From Typha latifolia (Eukaryota > Streptophyta > Magnoliopsida > Poales > Typhaceae): a DNA stretch of 64,000 nucleotides. A program made the position numbers and the translations under genes. Within the stretch, counting starts at the first letter, position 1; the number at the start of each line of letters is the position of its first letter. Location: NCBI GenBank assembly GCA_019914945.1, contig CM034108.1, positions 7,264,001-7,328,000 of the forward strand, read 5' to 3'. The notes beneath the pieces were generated by a model, which saw nothing but the letters and a program-made list of their open reading frames with translations, was not told where the DNA came from and searched no databases. This document shows, piece after piece, positions 23,701-34,975 of this stretch.

Positions 23701-26700
23701 ATATTATATGTTTAGAATTTAAACATATCAATAATATATATAATGTTTTTATTTATTTATTTTGTCGTATCCCCATGTTCCTATCATATTTGTGTCCCGT
23801 ATTCTTAGGTATCATAGTCCAGAGCAACATCAGTAAAGCAATTGGATATATAGTTTCTTTTTTCCTGGTTCTTTGAAATAGTTTTCATCATTCATATAAT
23901 AATGATGAAACAATATAAAATTTGTAATTGTCATATCAGGTGTGTTGATTATTTGTTTGAGCTATTCATAACCTTATTATCTATTTTATCAACAACAGGC
24001 AGAAATTCAACCTTGGAGTACAGCAGAGTGATAATGCTGTACCAGTTGAGGAAAGTTTAAGTAGTGTACATGAATCTGAAGGCTCAGGCTATCCCCAATC
24101 AACTGATCAGATAAGGACTGATAACGATCATCATGCAGAAATTGTTTCTTCAAGAGATCTGGTAGGCTCGCCCGAAATGACCTCTCCACATTCTAGAAGT
24201 GACGGGCAAGAAGGAAGCCACAGTCCTGATAGTTCTTGGGATGAAAGGAACTTATGGATGAGCAGCATTGATTGGCAGAGATCTGTGAATTCCATTTCTC
24301 CTGGTTGGCAAGGAGAAATTGTAACAGAGGAACTTGAATCCTATGAACAGGTTGGGAATAATGATCGTCCCTGGTTATGTGATTCTCCTAATTCTTGGAG
24401 AGGATTGGGCCTCAGTGGACAAACTCTATATCATGATGTTTTTGATGACTTATCAAACAACATGGAAATCCGAGATCTTCTGGAGAGGTATACATAGTTC
24501 ACTTTATACACTCACACTCAGAGATATATTTGCTTATGATAATTTTACTGATCTGCAAAGAGCTTTTAAAATCAGGTACCGTAAAGGGGGAAGCTTTTTT
24601 TTTTTTTCAGTTTTGTTGTTAGTATGCTATTTAGTCAGAGGCAATTTTTTTTGTTGTTTTACTCAGATAATTTACTACATAACTCATTTAGTATGTATGG
24701 GCTGATACGATTCGGACTTCACCGACGTCGTCTCGAGCATGGATTCACTTTAAGAGTATTTTTATTTCATGTTTCAGTGTTTAATTTTCATTAAAATAAG
24801 TTTTCTGTAAGTCGCGTTCGAACGCGGGTGGAGTGAGTTCGAACGTGGTTTGTGAACGGGGTTGTGAACGTGGTGAAGAGAATGTACTGTGCGTTCGAAC
24901 GCGGTGCGTTCGAACGCACTGTGAACGCCTGCATCGCGTTCGCAAATACCGACAGGTGCGTTCGATCGCGCGTTCGAACGCCTGCATCGCGTTCGCAAAT
25001 CCAGAAGAGCAAACTCGGTGCGTTCGAACGCGGTCGGGCGAGTTCGAACGCCGTCGAGTTCGCTAATTGTGTTTTTAGGGTTAATTTGAGTTGTTGGTTA
25101 GCCTATAAAAGGATGTGGTAGGCAACCAAATTGATCATTGATTATTGAGATTGAGTTTTGCCTTGCCTCCTTCGTCTTCTTCGCTCCCGTTCTCTCAATC
25201 CCCGGCGACGCCGCTTCTAACCTCCCTTGTCCGGCTAATCACCCTAGTCCCTTAGGGGCCTCCTCTCCCCCTTCGTCCAATCTATTCCACACTTGCCCTA
25301 ATCCTTCCATCAACCACAACCCTTCCACCATCACTTTTCACCGGTGCCACCACATTAACGCCGGTCCTCCACCAACCATCATTACCTAGGATCTTGTGCC
25401 TCCATCCATGAATCCAAAATAGAGCATTCTGATGTTCGTCCACTAATCGGACGGTATTTCGAGATCCACAACTCCGATTCGCCTGAAACTTGATTTGTTG
25501 GAAAGCTCGTTTCTAGGGTGACAACATATCAAAATTTCACATCGATCCAACGGCGGAATATTTTGGGATCTTATTTCAAAGTTCTGTGCCAGATCTAGCC
25601 CAGATCTGAGAATCGGAAGAGATCGATCTTTAGCCCCAAAGGAGAGATCGTATCAAGCTGGTATCAGAGCTCCATAGCCATAGGCGTGATCGTATCATGG
25701 GCACATGCAGTTTCATTGGTGCTCATGTACTTGCTTAGTGTATAGTTTGCAGAAACCGATTTACCTAAAGAATTAGCAGAAGTTTAAGCTACACATCTGT
25801 TCATGAAGGAAACTAAAGAGTCAAAAATCACCCTCCTGATACATAGTCAGCATCATAATCTAGATAAATGTCGCTTTCTGTTTTAACCAAGAGCACCATT
25901 TTGATGGAATAGAGTGCCTTTTCGGCTCTGATTGTCTATACTAATTTACTCCTGTTGATTTTTTTGCAGAAGAAGGGTTTCTACCTCCCTTGCAAGTGAC
26001 TTCCGTGACAAAATGAACCTGTTAGTCCTGTCATTTCTACACAGACGAGGACAAGAACATTTTGGTGACAATTTTGCAGAAGACTATGAAACACAACCCT
26101 TACAGAGGCAAAATAATGAATTCCAGATTGTTGATCAAGATCCATGTGCATCATCTTCATTGGTACCATTTAGATACCAGAGAATCCAGCATCCTGACAG
26201 TTGGCGACATGCTTCTATTCAACCACATGAATCCCAGAATTTTCTTGTATGTTTTATTTTATCATACTAACAAATTGAATCACTATATTATATTTTATCT
26301 TAAAAGTTCTTATTTCTGACGTGCCAAACGATGTTCTAATGTTTTAGGACACAGAAATTATGCATGATTTAAGAAGTGATATGACAAGGATTCATCACGA
26401 CATAACAGAACTACGAAAGTCGTTAGAGAGTTGCATGGATTGGCAGGAAAAGCTGCAGTACTCTATTAAGCAAGAGGTTTGCGATGCTGTTCGAGAAGCA
26501 GGTCTTTAAGTTCTAATATTTAACATATATTTATTGCTGAGTATTTAACATGATCGTTGTACAAATGCATTGTCAAACTAAAAATCTGTTTGTTTCTGAG
26601 TTTAATGTCAAGTTTCTACTTTCTAAAGGATATTGCTGCAATGAGAGAAAAATATGTACTAGTAATGGTTCCATTAGTGAATTAACTACATAAGTTCAGG

Positions 26701-27777
26701 ACACCAATTTCTTGTGGACTTTAGGTGATCTAATACTTTCCTAGTAAACATTTACAATATTCCATAATGACGCCTACATCACACTTCGTGAGACACAAGT
26801 TGTATGCAGAAGTAAATACTAGTTTGGTATGGTGTTTCATTCAAACAAGGAAAATATTATATGAAAAGATAGTATGCTGGGTTTTGCTAGGAACTTGATA
26901 TGGTGATCATTAAAGTAATCTTATACTTCAGTACAAAAAAATTAATCTCTGAAATCTATACTCAAGTAATTCTCAATATCTGATGTTGCTGAAAGCAGCA
27001 AGCTAAGATATCATTGGTGAAGTAATTGACATGATTAAAGATTGATCATGCCCTATATGTTGTTAAAATTTCTTCTGATAAAATTCATTTTCTGAATAAT
27101 CTTAGTTTGATAAGAATCAAAGAATAGCATTCAACTGTATTGTAATCATCAGACTGGACATGCAGAGTTGCAGTTTCTTTTAGAGATGTGGTGTAGTCTT
27201 TTCATAATAAGCATCTTACACTGTTTGTTTCACACTGTAAAGAGATTGGTCGTCCTCTTCTTTAAACATATGTTGCTGCATGTTTATTTTCTGTGAAACT
27301 GTGAAGTCCATCCTTGCTTCTTGTGGTGACAGTTCGAATGGGAAATGCCTCAAGTTATTTCAATCTGGCAGCAGGAAAGAAAAACAGCTGTTGCATCTGC
27401 TATGGAATGCAAGTTGATTCGCTACTCTATAGGTACAACTCATTATCACTAGTTTGTGTACGAATATTATATCTCTCATAAATTAGTAACTTATGTATGG
27501 CATTTCTTGCTTATAAATATGCATACTGTTGTAACTTATAAATGATATATCTATGCATAAAGCTTAAATTCCATCACTTGTATGATTTACCTACATTAGT
27601 CGACATATGCTTGTTAAACTTCTTAGTGTTACTAATGAATTAGCATTGTGACTCTTTAGGTGTGGACATATGTGTACTTGTTTTAAATGTGCCTATGAGT
27701 TGCAATGGAGCAGTGGAAAATGTCCTATCTGTCGATCTCCAATTGTTGATGTTGTTCGAGCATATCCTAATTCGTAA
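20792..27777 (+). CDS. RING-HC (C3HC4) E3 ubiquitin ligase-like protein, seven exons
   Basis: Exons inferred from GT-AG sites and phase: 20792-21817, 22825-22943, 23999-24487, 25970-26246, 26348-26501, 27333-27432, 27660-27777. They sum to 2,283 nt, 760 residues plus TAA, with every junction in phase. The N-terminal 340 residues are Ser-rich. Conserved blocks are QSRF/[11 protein letters not shown] text, [20 protein letters not shown] and a predicted coiled coil ([19 protein letters not shown]). The C-terminal RING has Cys708, 711, 723, His725, Cys729, 732, 743 and 746, ending [18 protein letters not shown]. The layout matches a plant family of RING/U-box-superfamily proteins with C-terminal RING-HC; its substrate is unknown. 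Exon 1 is strikingly GC-rich. Intron 3 holds an LTR unit. The start is the first ATG of the long frame. Confidence 0.88.
21818..22824 (+). other. Intron 1 of the RING gene
   Basis: GTGAGC donor and CTGCAG acceptor, phase 0, AT-rich, no recognisable element. Confidence 0.8.
22944..23998 (+). other. Intron 2 of the RING gene, with GACACTTG repeats
   Basis: GTATTA donor and AACAACAG acceptor, phase 2. At 23225-23375 it holds degenerate direct repeats of GACACTTGTTGGACAC-type words, probably a decayed transposon or minisatellite. The rest is AT-rich. Confidence 0.75.
24703..25697 (+). mobile_element. Single-LTR unit with embedded primer site, in intron 3
   Basis: 995 bp opening TGATACGATTCGG and closing TGATCGTATCA, flanked by perfect TGGGC duplications (24698-24702 and 25698-25702). 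U3 contains seven GTTCGAAC palindromes between 24816 and 25060. CTATAAAAGGATGTGG near 25104 looks like its own TATA box, in the same direction as the host gene. The usual LTR end GATCGTATCA occurs at 25646-25655, followed by a 42-bp tail with TGGTATCAGAGC and a second GATCGTATCA. A near-identical unit in reverse lies at 57346-58339. Confidence 0.9.
25659..25670 (+). other. tRNA-Met primer-binding sequence inside a single-LTR unit
   Basis: Exact TGGTATCAGAGC, three bases after the first GATCGTATCA. An ordinary solo LTR should not retain it. Confidence 0.85.
26502..27332 (+). other. Intron 5 of the RING gene
   Basis: GTCTTT donor and GGTGACAG acceptor, phase 1. It is AT-rich and I saw no inserted element. 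Confidence 0.7.
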
Positions 27778-28914
27778 CGTCCTCAAGAGATACGCCTGCT
27801 TTATTTTCAGATATTCAGGCTATAGACTGATATTTCCAGAACCTACTAACTTCTCTTACTCCAATCTGCATAACTATGCATGCTGATTGTTGTAAAAATC
27901 TGTATGTAATTACTATGCATATCAATAGAGGTGTTTTGAATCTAAAGGCAAAGATGTCCTTTATGGGAATAAGAACGACAACATAACAAACTCACTTTCC
28001 AAATCAAGAAGATGATAAACTCACTTTCCAACTTAAGAAGATACAAACTCACTTTCCAACTCAAAGAAGATAACAAACTCAGTTTCCAACTCAAAAAGAA
28101 TTTCGCCTCTTTTGGCCACTATCGCAATCTGTAATATGTATTTATTAGCTCAAGGTGGGCTCTCCTGCAAGATCAATGCGCAAGTTTTGGGAACTTGTCG
28201 GGAGCTGTGTTACTGCTAAGTGCTAACCCCATGTTGAAGAAATTCATTTAATTGATGCAAGCTGGTGGGCCCCACCAACATTTGCTCGTTTTGCACTACC
28301 GACCTTGAATCCGTAGAGCATCTTTCTTGAGATGCAAAATATTTCTAATTCAAGTTTTGCAATTGATAATATTGCTAGTCTGTTTAATCTTTTCTTGCAA
28401 CACTATTGATCTCAAATATGAGTTTATGAATTTTAATTTTGAAAAACTTCGTTTTACAAAGGTTTCTGTTACATATATGATTAGTAATATTCTATATGTA
28501 ATATATACATTTGAAAAGTAATTCGCCTTTTTTATATTATTTAATTTATCAGTTGGAGTCTTAATATTGATTTATAAAATTTATTTATAAGTTTTAAGTT
28601 TAGAAAAGTAATTCCAAATCATATTCGTCATGGTTTAGATTTTCTACAAGATTAATACAATATATTTTTGAGAGTTATAATTGGTGATGATACCTCTCCC
28701 TTTTTGAAACCCATGGGAATATGTTAGACAGATGTTTTCAAAATCTATGTTCAAAAGCTGCATACATATAAGTGGTTCGAGAGGCCTAGGCAACCCTGCC
28801 TTTCTAGAAAGAGAGCAGCAACTATGTATTCAAGAATGCTAACCCCTCTTCTGCATTCGTCTATAGTCAATTGGGCCTCCTTACGGACAACCTTCCTAAT
28901 GCTTAGCTTGAATG
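27778..28914 (+). other. 3' flank of the RING gene, no further gene seen
   Basis: AT-rich sequence holding the presumptive 3' untranslated region (CATATCAATAGAGG near 27917 could be a weak polyadenylation signal), a short minisatellite at 27986-28100 and otherwise nothing I recognise. It ends at a reverse LTR. Confidence 0.5.
27986..28100. repeat. Four-unit minisatellite, about 29-bp period
   Basis: Four consecutive degenerate copies of ACAAACTCACTTTCCAACTC followed by AAGAAGAT. It lies about 210 bp beyond the stop codon. Confidence 0.85.
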
Positions 28915-29913
28915 TGATACGTTTTGATTATGAACATATTAGGATTTGATTATTCTCAATGTCAAATCTGAAAATTATGGGTGATTGAGTCCTAGTAAGG
29001 CGTAGAATACGATTTCAATGTCAAAATTGGGCATTTGAGTTGGCTAAATCGATAAGAAGAACGGGAGAAATGTGCTGGTAGTAGTGATTTGGGCAAAGGA
29101 TGTGGTTTGATAGATGACAACCCTATTTAAAAGTTATGTAGTATTCTAAGACAGATTGTGAAAATAAGGTGGTAGTTATTGAGAGTGACACAACAAAGGA
29201 AGAGAAGTGGGTTGGCCTCAAGGATTAAGGGGAACGATCAGACAAAAGGGATCTAAGAAGAGTTGAGAGAATTAAGGGAGAAAGAAAGTTAGAGGGTTTG
29301 AGAGAGATTGACGAAGATAGGGAGACTTTGGAGAGATAAGATTTAATCCAAAAATGTAATGATCTCAAAGAGGCTGTCTAGACACATATTTATAAGCTAG
29401 CCACATGTCCTAAGGACGTTAAAGAGACCATGCATTAAATTTTTAACTCAAATACGAAGCAAACTCAGTGTTGGGCATTTGAACGCCTTAAGCCCTGACT
29501 AATTGTGGGCTAGGCTGTTTGAATGTTGGGTGGGGTGTTCGGATGCCTTAGGCCCTAATTGGTTGATATGCGTTATTGTATTAAGTATAGATTTTTTTAT
29601 GGATTTATTTGTGTTATTTCTTTGATTCTTGCTCGAGCCGAATGATGCAAAATTATCATGTGGTTCTTTCTGGGGATGGATCTTCATAAGAATTCACCTA
29701 TCCCAATAACAAAGAAACGTGATTTGAATAATCCTATATAAATGTTAGGCTAGGGTGTTTGAACGTCGATCTGGGGGCATTTGAATGCTAGTTTGAGGGC
29801 CTTCGAACACTTTAAGTTGATGAAACTTATTTCTTAAAAATAAACTCCTAAAATATTCAAGTTGTAAGCAATTAAATTTTTAACTAAGGGATAAATCAAA
29901 TCAGTCTGTATCA
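28915..29913 (-). repeat. Reverse-strand 3' LTR of a TGATAC-family gypsy
   Basis: On the minus strand it opens TGATACAGACTG at 29913 and closes CGTATCA at 28915, 999 bp. Immediately before it (minus strand) is the GTGGGGGAAGCGTGGTAG polypurine tract also seen at 51667. The GTTCGAAC block is decayed to words such as GTTTGAATGTTGG near 29460-29560, suggesting an old copy. Confidence 0.75.
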
Positions 29914-30775
29914 GCCTACCACGCTTCCCCCACCTTACCCTCAAGGTGTGAAATTGGGAAAACACTCCATCACAATATCTAAGGCTCCCCATCTTTCTTT
30001 CGCCAAACCCTCCTATTCATAATCAATCTTCTTATTTATAATTAATCATCTCTATTTCCCGCGTTGCCTCGTTGGGCAGCTTGCTAAGCCACTCAACCAA
30101 AATTTTTGTCTCTAATCTGGGCCCATGTTGACAACGTCTTCTAGCTAGCATACGAACCGGTTCTCTCATCTCGATCTCATTCTCAAGCTCAAGGAAGATT
30201 TACACCTATCTTTGCCTTGAGCAGGATACGTGGAACACTAGGTGCACTTAGGATCTCGAGTAGCTCCAATTTGGAGGCAATTGGACCAACCCTCTATATT
30301 ACCAAGTCAGTTGACGATATGGTTGCACACTCACAAAAACCATGTCGCGCACTTTGAACTCGTGCTCGTGATGGTTGTGGTCATAGACTTATTTCATCCA
30401 GTTTTAAGCTGTCCTCAAATATGCACGCAACTACCTAAGTGTCTCGTCTCGGTCCATCAAAGCGAAGTCCACCTCTATTTAATCTGACAAGGCTATTGGA
30501 TCATAAGTACGCAATACCGGTGTCATCTATCCATACACCATCTCAAAAAGGGTCATGCCTATACTACTGTGGTGGGGGTGTTGTAGAACCATTCTGCCCA
30601 TGGTAATAACTCCAATCATCATTTCAGCTGCTCACCTACAAAATATCAGAGATACTGCTTGATGCCTTGATTGATTACCTCAGATTGGCTACCAGTTTAC
30701 AGATGGTAGGCCAAATTGAGGTTTAATTGTGTCCATTATAGTATGTAAAACTTTGTCCAAAAGTTGTTGGTGAAG
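29914..30775 (-). pseudogene. Gypsy integrase C-terminus (reverse strand)
   Basis: The minus-strand text includes VYDHNHHEHEFKVRDMVFVS and the tail LVEWLSKLPNEATREI, matching the plus-strand integrase ends at 46780 and 51250-51650 (YDHSHREQQFDIGSWVFV; LVEWLGKPTDEATWE). It precedes the LTR at 28915-29913 on its own strand and is cut at 30776 by another LTR. Numerous frame breaks. Confidence 0.7.
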
Positions 30776-31626
30776 TGATACGATTGGGATTGGACCCTAG
30801 TTGTATCGAGCGGAATCACTTTTGTTTTTAAAAAATAAAGTTTTGGTTGTCGCATTCGAAAACGGAGAAGTTGCGTTCGAACGCCTACATACATTCGCAA
30901 ATATAAAGAACACAATTTGCCCGTTCGAACGTGGGAAAGTCGCGTTCGAACGCTTGATCGAACGCCTAGATGTGTTCGCAAATACAAAGAACGTGTTTAG
31001 CCCATTTAAACGCACCCCAACCTTGTTTGAATGCACTCGGCGAGAATGCATTTTTTTAGGGTTATTTCTGGTTTGCTTTGCTGGTTAGGTTAATATGTGA
31101 AAGGCAACCTTATTGTCATTATTGAATGAAATAGAGTTCTTCCACCATTATTCTCCTCTCCTTCTCTTTGTTCCTTCCTTGGCTATGCTGCCTCAAACCC
31201 CATCAACCGACATACCACCCTAGACCCTTAGGGAAGGCCCTCTTCTCCCTCTTCTTCTACTCTCCTTATCGTCACATTAACCCTGTCTATTATCTGTAAC
31301 CTTCCATCTCCATCAACCCTACTAGTGCCACCTCATTACTGCTGGTTTACCACCACCATATTTCACCTAGGAGTCCATGCCTCCACCCAAAGATCTCAAT
31401 TCCTCATAAATAGTTTTTGATAGAAATTTGTATGGAATTTTTGAGATATATTTTGATGGATCTAACCATTGGATCGACATGAAATTTTGCTATGTTGTAG
31501 CCCTATGAAGGAGCTTTTCAAGGAATCTAAAATAAATCCTTCTTCAATAAGGTTGTGAGTAGGGCAGCGATCTTCCCATATTTGGCATGCAAGATAGCCC
31601 TTGCAAGGAAGGGCTCAACAGTGATC
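30776..31626 (+). repeat. Forward LTR, TGATACGATT type, ends approximate
   Basis: Opens TGATACGATTGGG, has GTTCGAAC-type words at 30860-31030, AATATGTGAAAGGC near 31090 and a 3' part ending near TGATCGTA at 31621. It is a diverged relative of the unit in intron 3. No matching duplication is visible, so the right end may be damaged. Confidence 0.65.
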
Positions 31627-31930
31627 GTACTCCATTCAACTGTACTTCTCAGTTTCTTCATTTGAATTTCATCCACATGCTCCGAAAGTCAAAGGTGACA
31701 GACCCTAGGCTCCCTCCCCTTAGTGCTAATGGATATGAGTCCATGGTAATATCATGTCCTTACACTCGTTTGACGACACAACGACACAAGCTCTGAGCTA
31801 GTAGTTTCGTGCCGCCTCTAATGGCAACATCAAATCTAGAGATTGGCTCGGTTTCCAACCCAATCCTCCTAACCAGCTGCTCATTAAGAAATTATGTACT
31901 CCTAGAATCAACTAGAATGTGCACATGACT
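31627..31930 (-). pseudogene. Gypsy protease fragment (reverse strand)
   Basis: The minus-strand text HVHILVDSRST, NEQLVRRIGLETEP and VQGHDITMDSYPLAL aligns with the plus-strand protease at 41900-42120 (HCVHILIDSGSTHNFLDERL). The catalytic DSG is altered to DSR. It is interrupted at 31930 by the LARD-like element and continues at 39384. Confidence 0.7.
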
Positions 31931-34900
31931 TGTAATGCCCCCGCCCGGCACGAGCATGTGCACGACCACACGCCCACACGGCACGCGCGGCACGCGACAA
32001 GTCGGGCGAGGCCTGTCACGCATAGATACTCTCCTGTACACATATAATCATGACATCAGCAAATAAAACTTGCTAACCTATCCATGATCACATAATTCAT
32101 CACTAGATAAATCATACTATTAACCAAATAAACCTATTAACATATGAATATCCCAGTCCACAATAATATCTATTAAACCACTACATAATCTAATAGGACC
32201 CACATAAGCCACAACAAACCATCAAGATATAACTAAAACAACTAATACAAGAGTACGCCATGATTCGACCTATATCATACAAATCATCGTCTAATACAAA
32301 AGAGCACAAATATCAAATACTCGTACAACTCAATTTCTATATAAACTATCATCTATATCGTCTCGCATTAATAGCTTACCTCATCTTTACTCTAAAATAT
32401 CTCATTAGGGTATCTCAAGACGGTATCATGTACCATAATATATGTGGGGGTTAACAAGAAAAAAAATAAAGAGAGTCATAATCAAAAGCCTCAGTGAATA
32501 GACCTTACCCTGAATTAGTGATGCCAAACAGAGAGTAAATCATTTATTGGATAATATGAATCAGCAAGAACATCATGTTATGAATGAGTATATGAATGTA
32601 TCCTCAATAATATATAAATAAAAAGTAGATAATATATCATAACTGATAAAAATATATAATCCTTGATAATGAGTAAACAGATCTCTATGTTATACTATCA
32701 TCACAACTCTCTCTCAAATATGACACATGATGTATGCTGACTATGACCATGCTATGATATCAAATGCAACCATATATGATGCATATTGATCACTCGATAA
32801 TTAGGTAACCAAATGATAATGAAATCATATGCATTTCTCAATATTACAATCATCACTAACATCTTGGTATAATATTATCATACTAAACCACTATGCATAG
32901 TCAACACTAGGTGCCCGGTCTTAATATGATATCCGAATGCTCAGAGCATACAATGCCACCCATAAGAGTGTATCTCAAATATAACCATACCCCGCCACCC
33001 GCTAGGGTATTAACATCCATCCAGACCGGGCACCCTTCCTAGCTGATAGAAATCTCGTGAGGATAACTCGCCACATATGCCCTAGCGAACGGCACATGTC
33101 CGAATGTCTGCTGCGCACACAGACTAACGACCTCGGACGTAAGACCAATAGGATCATGACTATGTCGAGCGATTAATCATCCACCAAGCGCATCCTAACC
33201 CTTGCGCCCACTCGGGTATTCTCACGCTTTCTATCAATTATTCTATCAATCACATTTCATGCTTTCCTTCTAAATGACAGATCATATGCATATATCCAAT
33301 ACGATAATAAGTCAATGCATAATAAGAATTTAAATGGAACAGGAATCAAAAGAAAAATAATGTAATGTAGTCTTCAACCATGTAGTCAACACATGCATAC
33401 TCATGTTATATATCAACTGGACATAATATTATAATAGTATAATCATGTCTCATCATCTGTATATATCACCAATGTGCTAATATTCTAGATCAACCTAATC
33501 AAATATATGATAAAATATGCTCGACTGTAATCATCTTTAGATAAAGTCATATAATCATGCTGGAGGCTAAAACATGCATGTACATAATATATAATATAAC
33601 ATGATTTGAGAAAGGCGTCTAGGGGATAAGACTACTCACACTGATCAGAAGACGCAAACCACGTATCCCTTATATTCGCTAATCAACCAAGTGACACTCA
33701 TCGCTAGCAAGGTCCACGGGATTCTAAATAAGGGGGTTCGGGATTTGAAAATATTTAAGTAGCAAAACGTTAGTTGTTCATCTAATTAAAATTCGTTTAT
33801 GTAAAATATAATGATTTATTAGATTTTAGAATTTCTACTTATCTTTATAACTAGCTAGATTTTTAATTATAAATAAAAATATAAGTATAGATAAGAACCT
33901 AATTATAATTAAATTATATCTTGATTAATTAGGGACTATGTAGTCATTACATTATAAAATAATAAATAAATATTTAAGCCTATTATTTTATTTGTTACAA
34001 AATAATAATGTCTAATAAATTATTAGAATTATTTAAAATGTATCTCATAAGAATATTAGTATATAAATTTGATAATTATAATTTACAAATATATATATAT
34101 ATATATTATACCTATATTTATACCTAATTAATCATTGATTATACAAATTATAATTAATGCTAATCATATTGTCGAATATATATTATTATTAAAATAATTA
34201 ATGTCTAAGTAATCTATTTGCATTAATTAAGAAGGAAAACCTAAATAATTAACGTCAATAAAATAATTAATTAATTAATTAAAACACTACCATTAGTGTT
34301 GGGCTCGGCCTAGCACTACCTGCTACAGTGCTGGGCCGAGCCCACACTGTGCAGAAAAAGAAGGAGAAGAAGTCGAGGAAGAAGAAGAAAAAATAAAGAA
34401 CGAAGAAGAAGAAGAAGAAGAAGAAGAAGAAGAGAAGAGGAAGAGAAGAAAGAGAGAAGGTGAGAGAGGGGGTTTGCGGACCTGGGTCGGCGGGGAGGGC
34501 GCTGGTCGCTGGTGGCTATCCAGCGGCCAGCCTCTCGCCGACGGCTCGGCTCCGGCAAGCCTGAGCCCGAGGCAAGAAATAGAGAAAGAGAGAGAAAGAG
34601 AGAGACAGAGAAGAAGGAAGACGAAGAAGGAGGAGGCTCACCTGCGGTAGCACGATGACAATGGTGGCGGGTCGGGAGTGGGAGAAAGAGAGAGAAGGAG
34701 AGAGAGTTTGAGGGAAGGAGAGAGAGAGACCGAAAGAGAGAGAGAGAGAGCTAGAGAAAGAGAGATATAGAGAAAGAAAGAGAGGCAGTGGGAGGGGTTG
34801 GCGGTGGCTGCGGCGCGCTAGGGCCCGCCGCAACTAGTTGGCCGCAGCCGGTTGGCTGTGGCGACGCGAGGGGGTGCGTGCACCCCATTGCATGGGCACG

Positions 34901-34975
34901 AGGGCGACCACACTGTGGCCGACCACGTCGTGCCTATGCAAAGATTAATATATTTTTTAAGGATAGGCTGTTACA
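31931..34975 (-). repeat. 3' LTR of the LARD-like element
   Basis: About 3.05 kb; the minus strand opens TGTAACAGCCTATCC and closes GGGGGCATTACA. It holds a GA/GAA tract (CT on the sense strand) at 34355-34790 and the reverse of the GTGAGTAGTC block near 33640. It is 756 bp longer than its partner. Confidence 0.8.

Larger units (their letters stand above)
24488..25969 (+). other. Intron 3 of the RING gene, enlarged by an LTR unit
   Basis: GTATAC donor and TTTTTTTGCAG acceptor, phase 2. About 1,000 of its 1,482 bp are the LTR unit at 24703-25697 and its duplicated target; the original intron would have been about 480 bp. Confidence 0.8.

Noticed and set aside
24816..25060. Regularly spaced GTTCGAAC repeats resembling a CRISPR array
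   Set aside because: Unit spacing is irregular, the repeats are short palindromes inside a retrotransposon LTR, and the DNA is from a plant.
24774..25121. Overlapping Arg/Thr/Val-rich frames on both strands
   Set aside because: They are translations of GCGTTCGAACGC palindromes in an LTR, which read similarly on both strands. Same at 30736-31088 and 57966-58261.
25656..25670. tRNA-like sequence TGGTATCAGAGC
   Set aside because: It matches only the last bases of tRNA-Met and sits after an LTR; it is a primer-binding site, not a tRNA gene.
30776..31626. A fourth single-LTR unit with an embedded primer site
   Set aside because: The start matches the family, but I found no TGGTATCAGAGC near its right end and no target duplication, so it cannot be counted with the other three.
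34316..34833. Leu/Ser-rich reverse frames
   Set aside because: GA/GAA tract of the LARD-like LTR; low complexity, no conserved protein features. The same applies to 38784-39368, 47013-47539 and 61811-62386.
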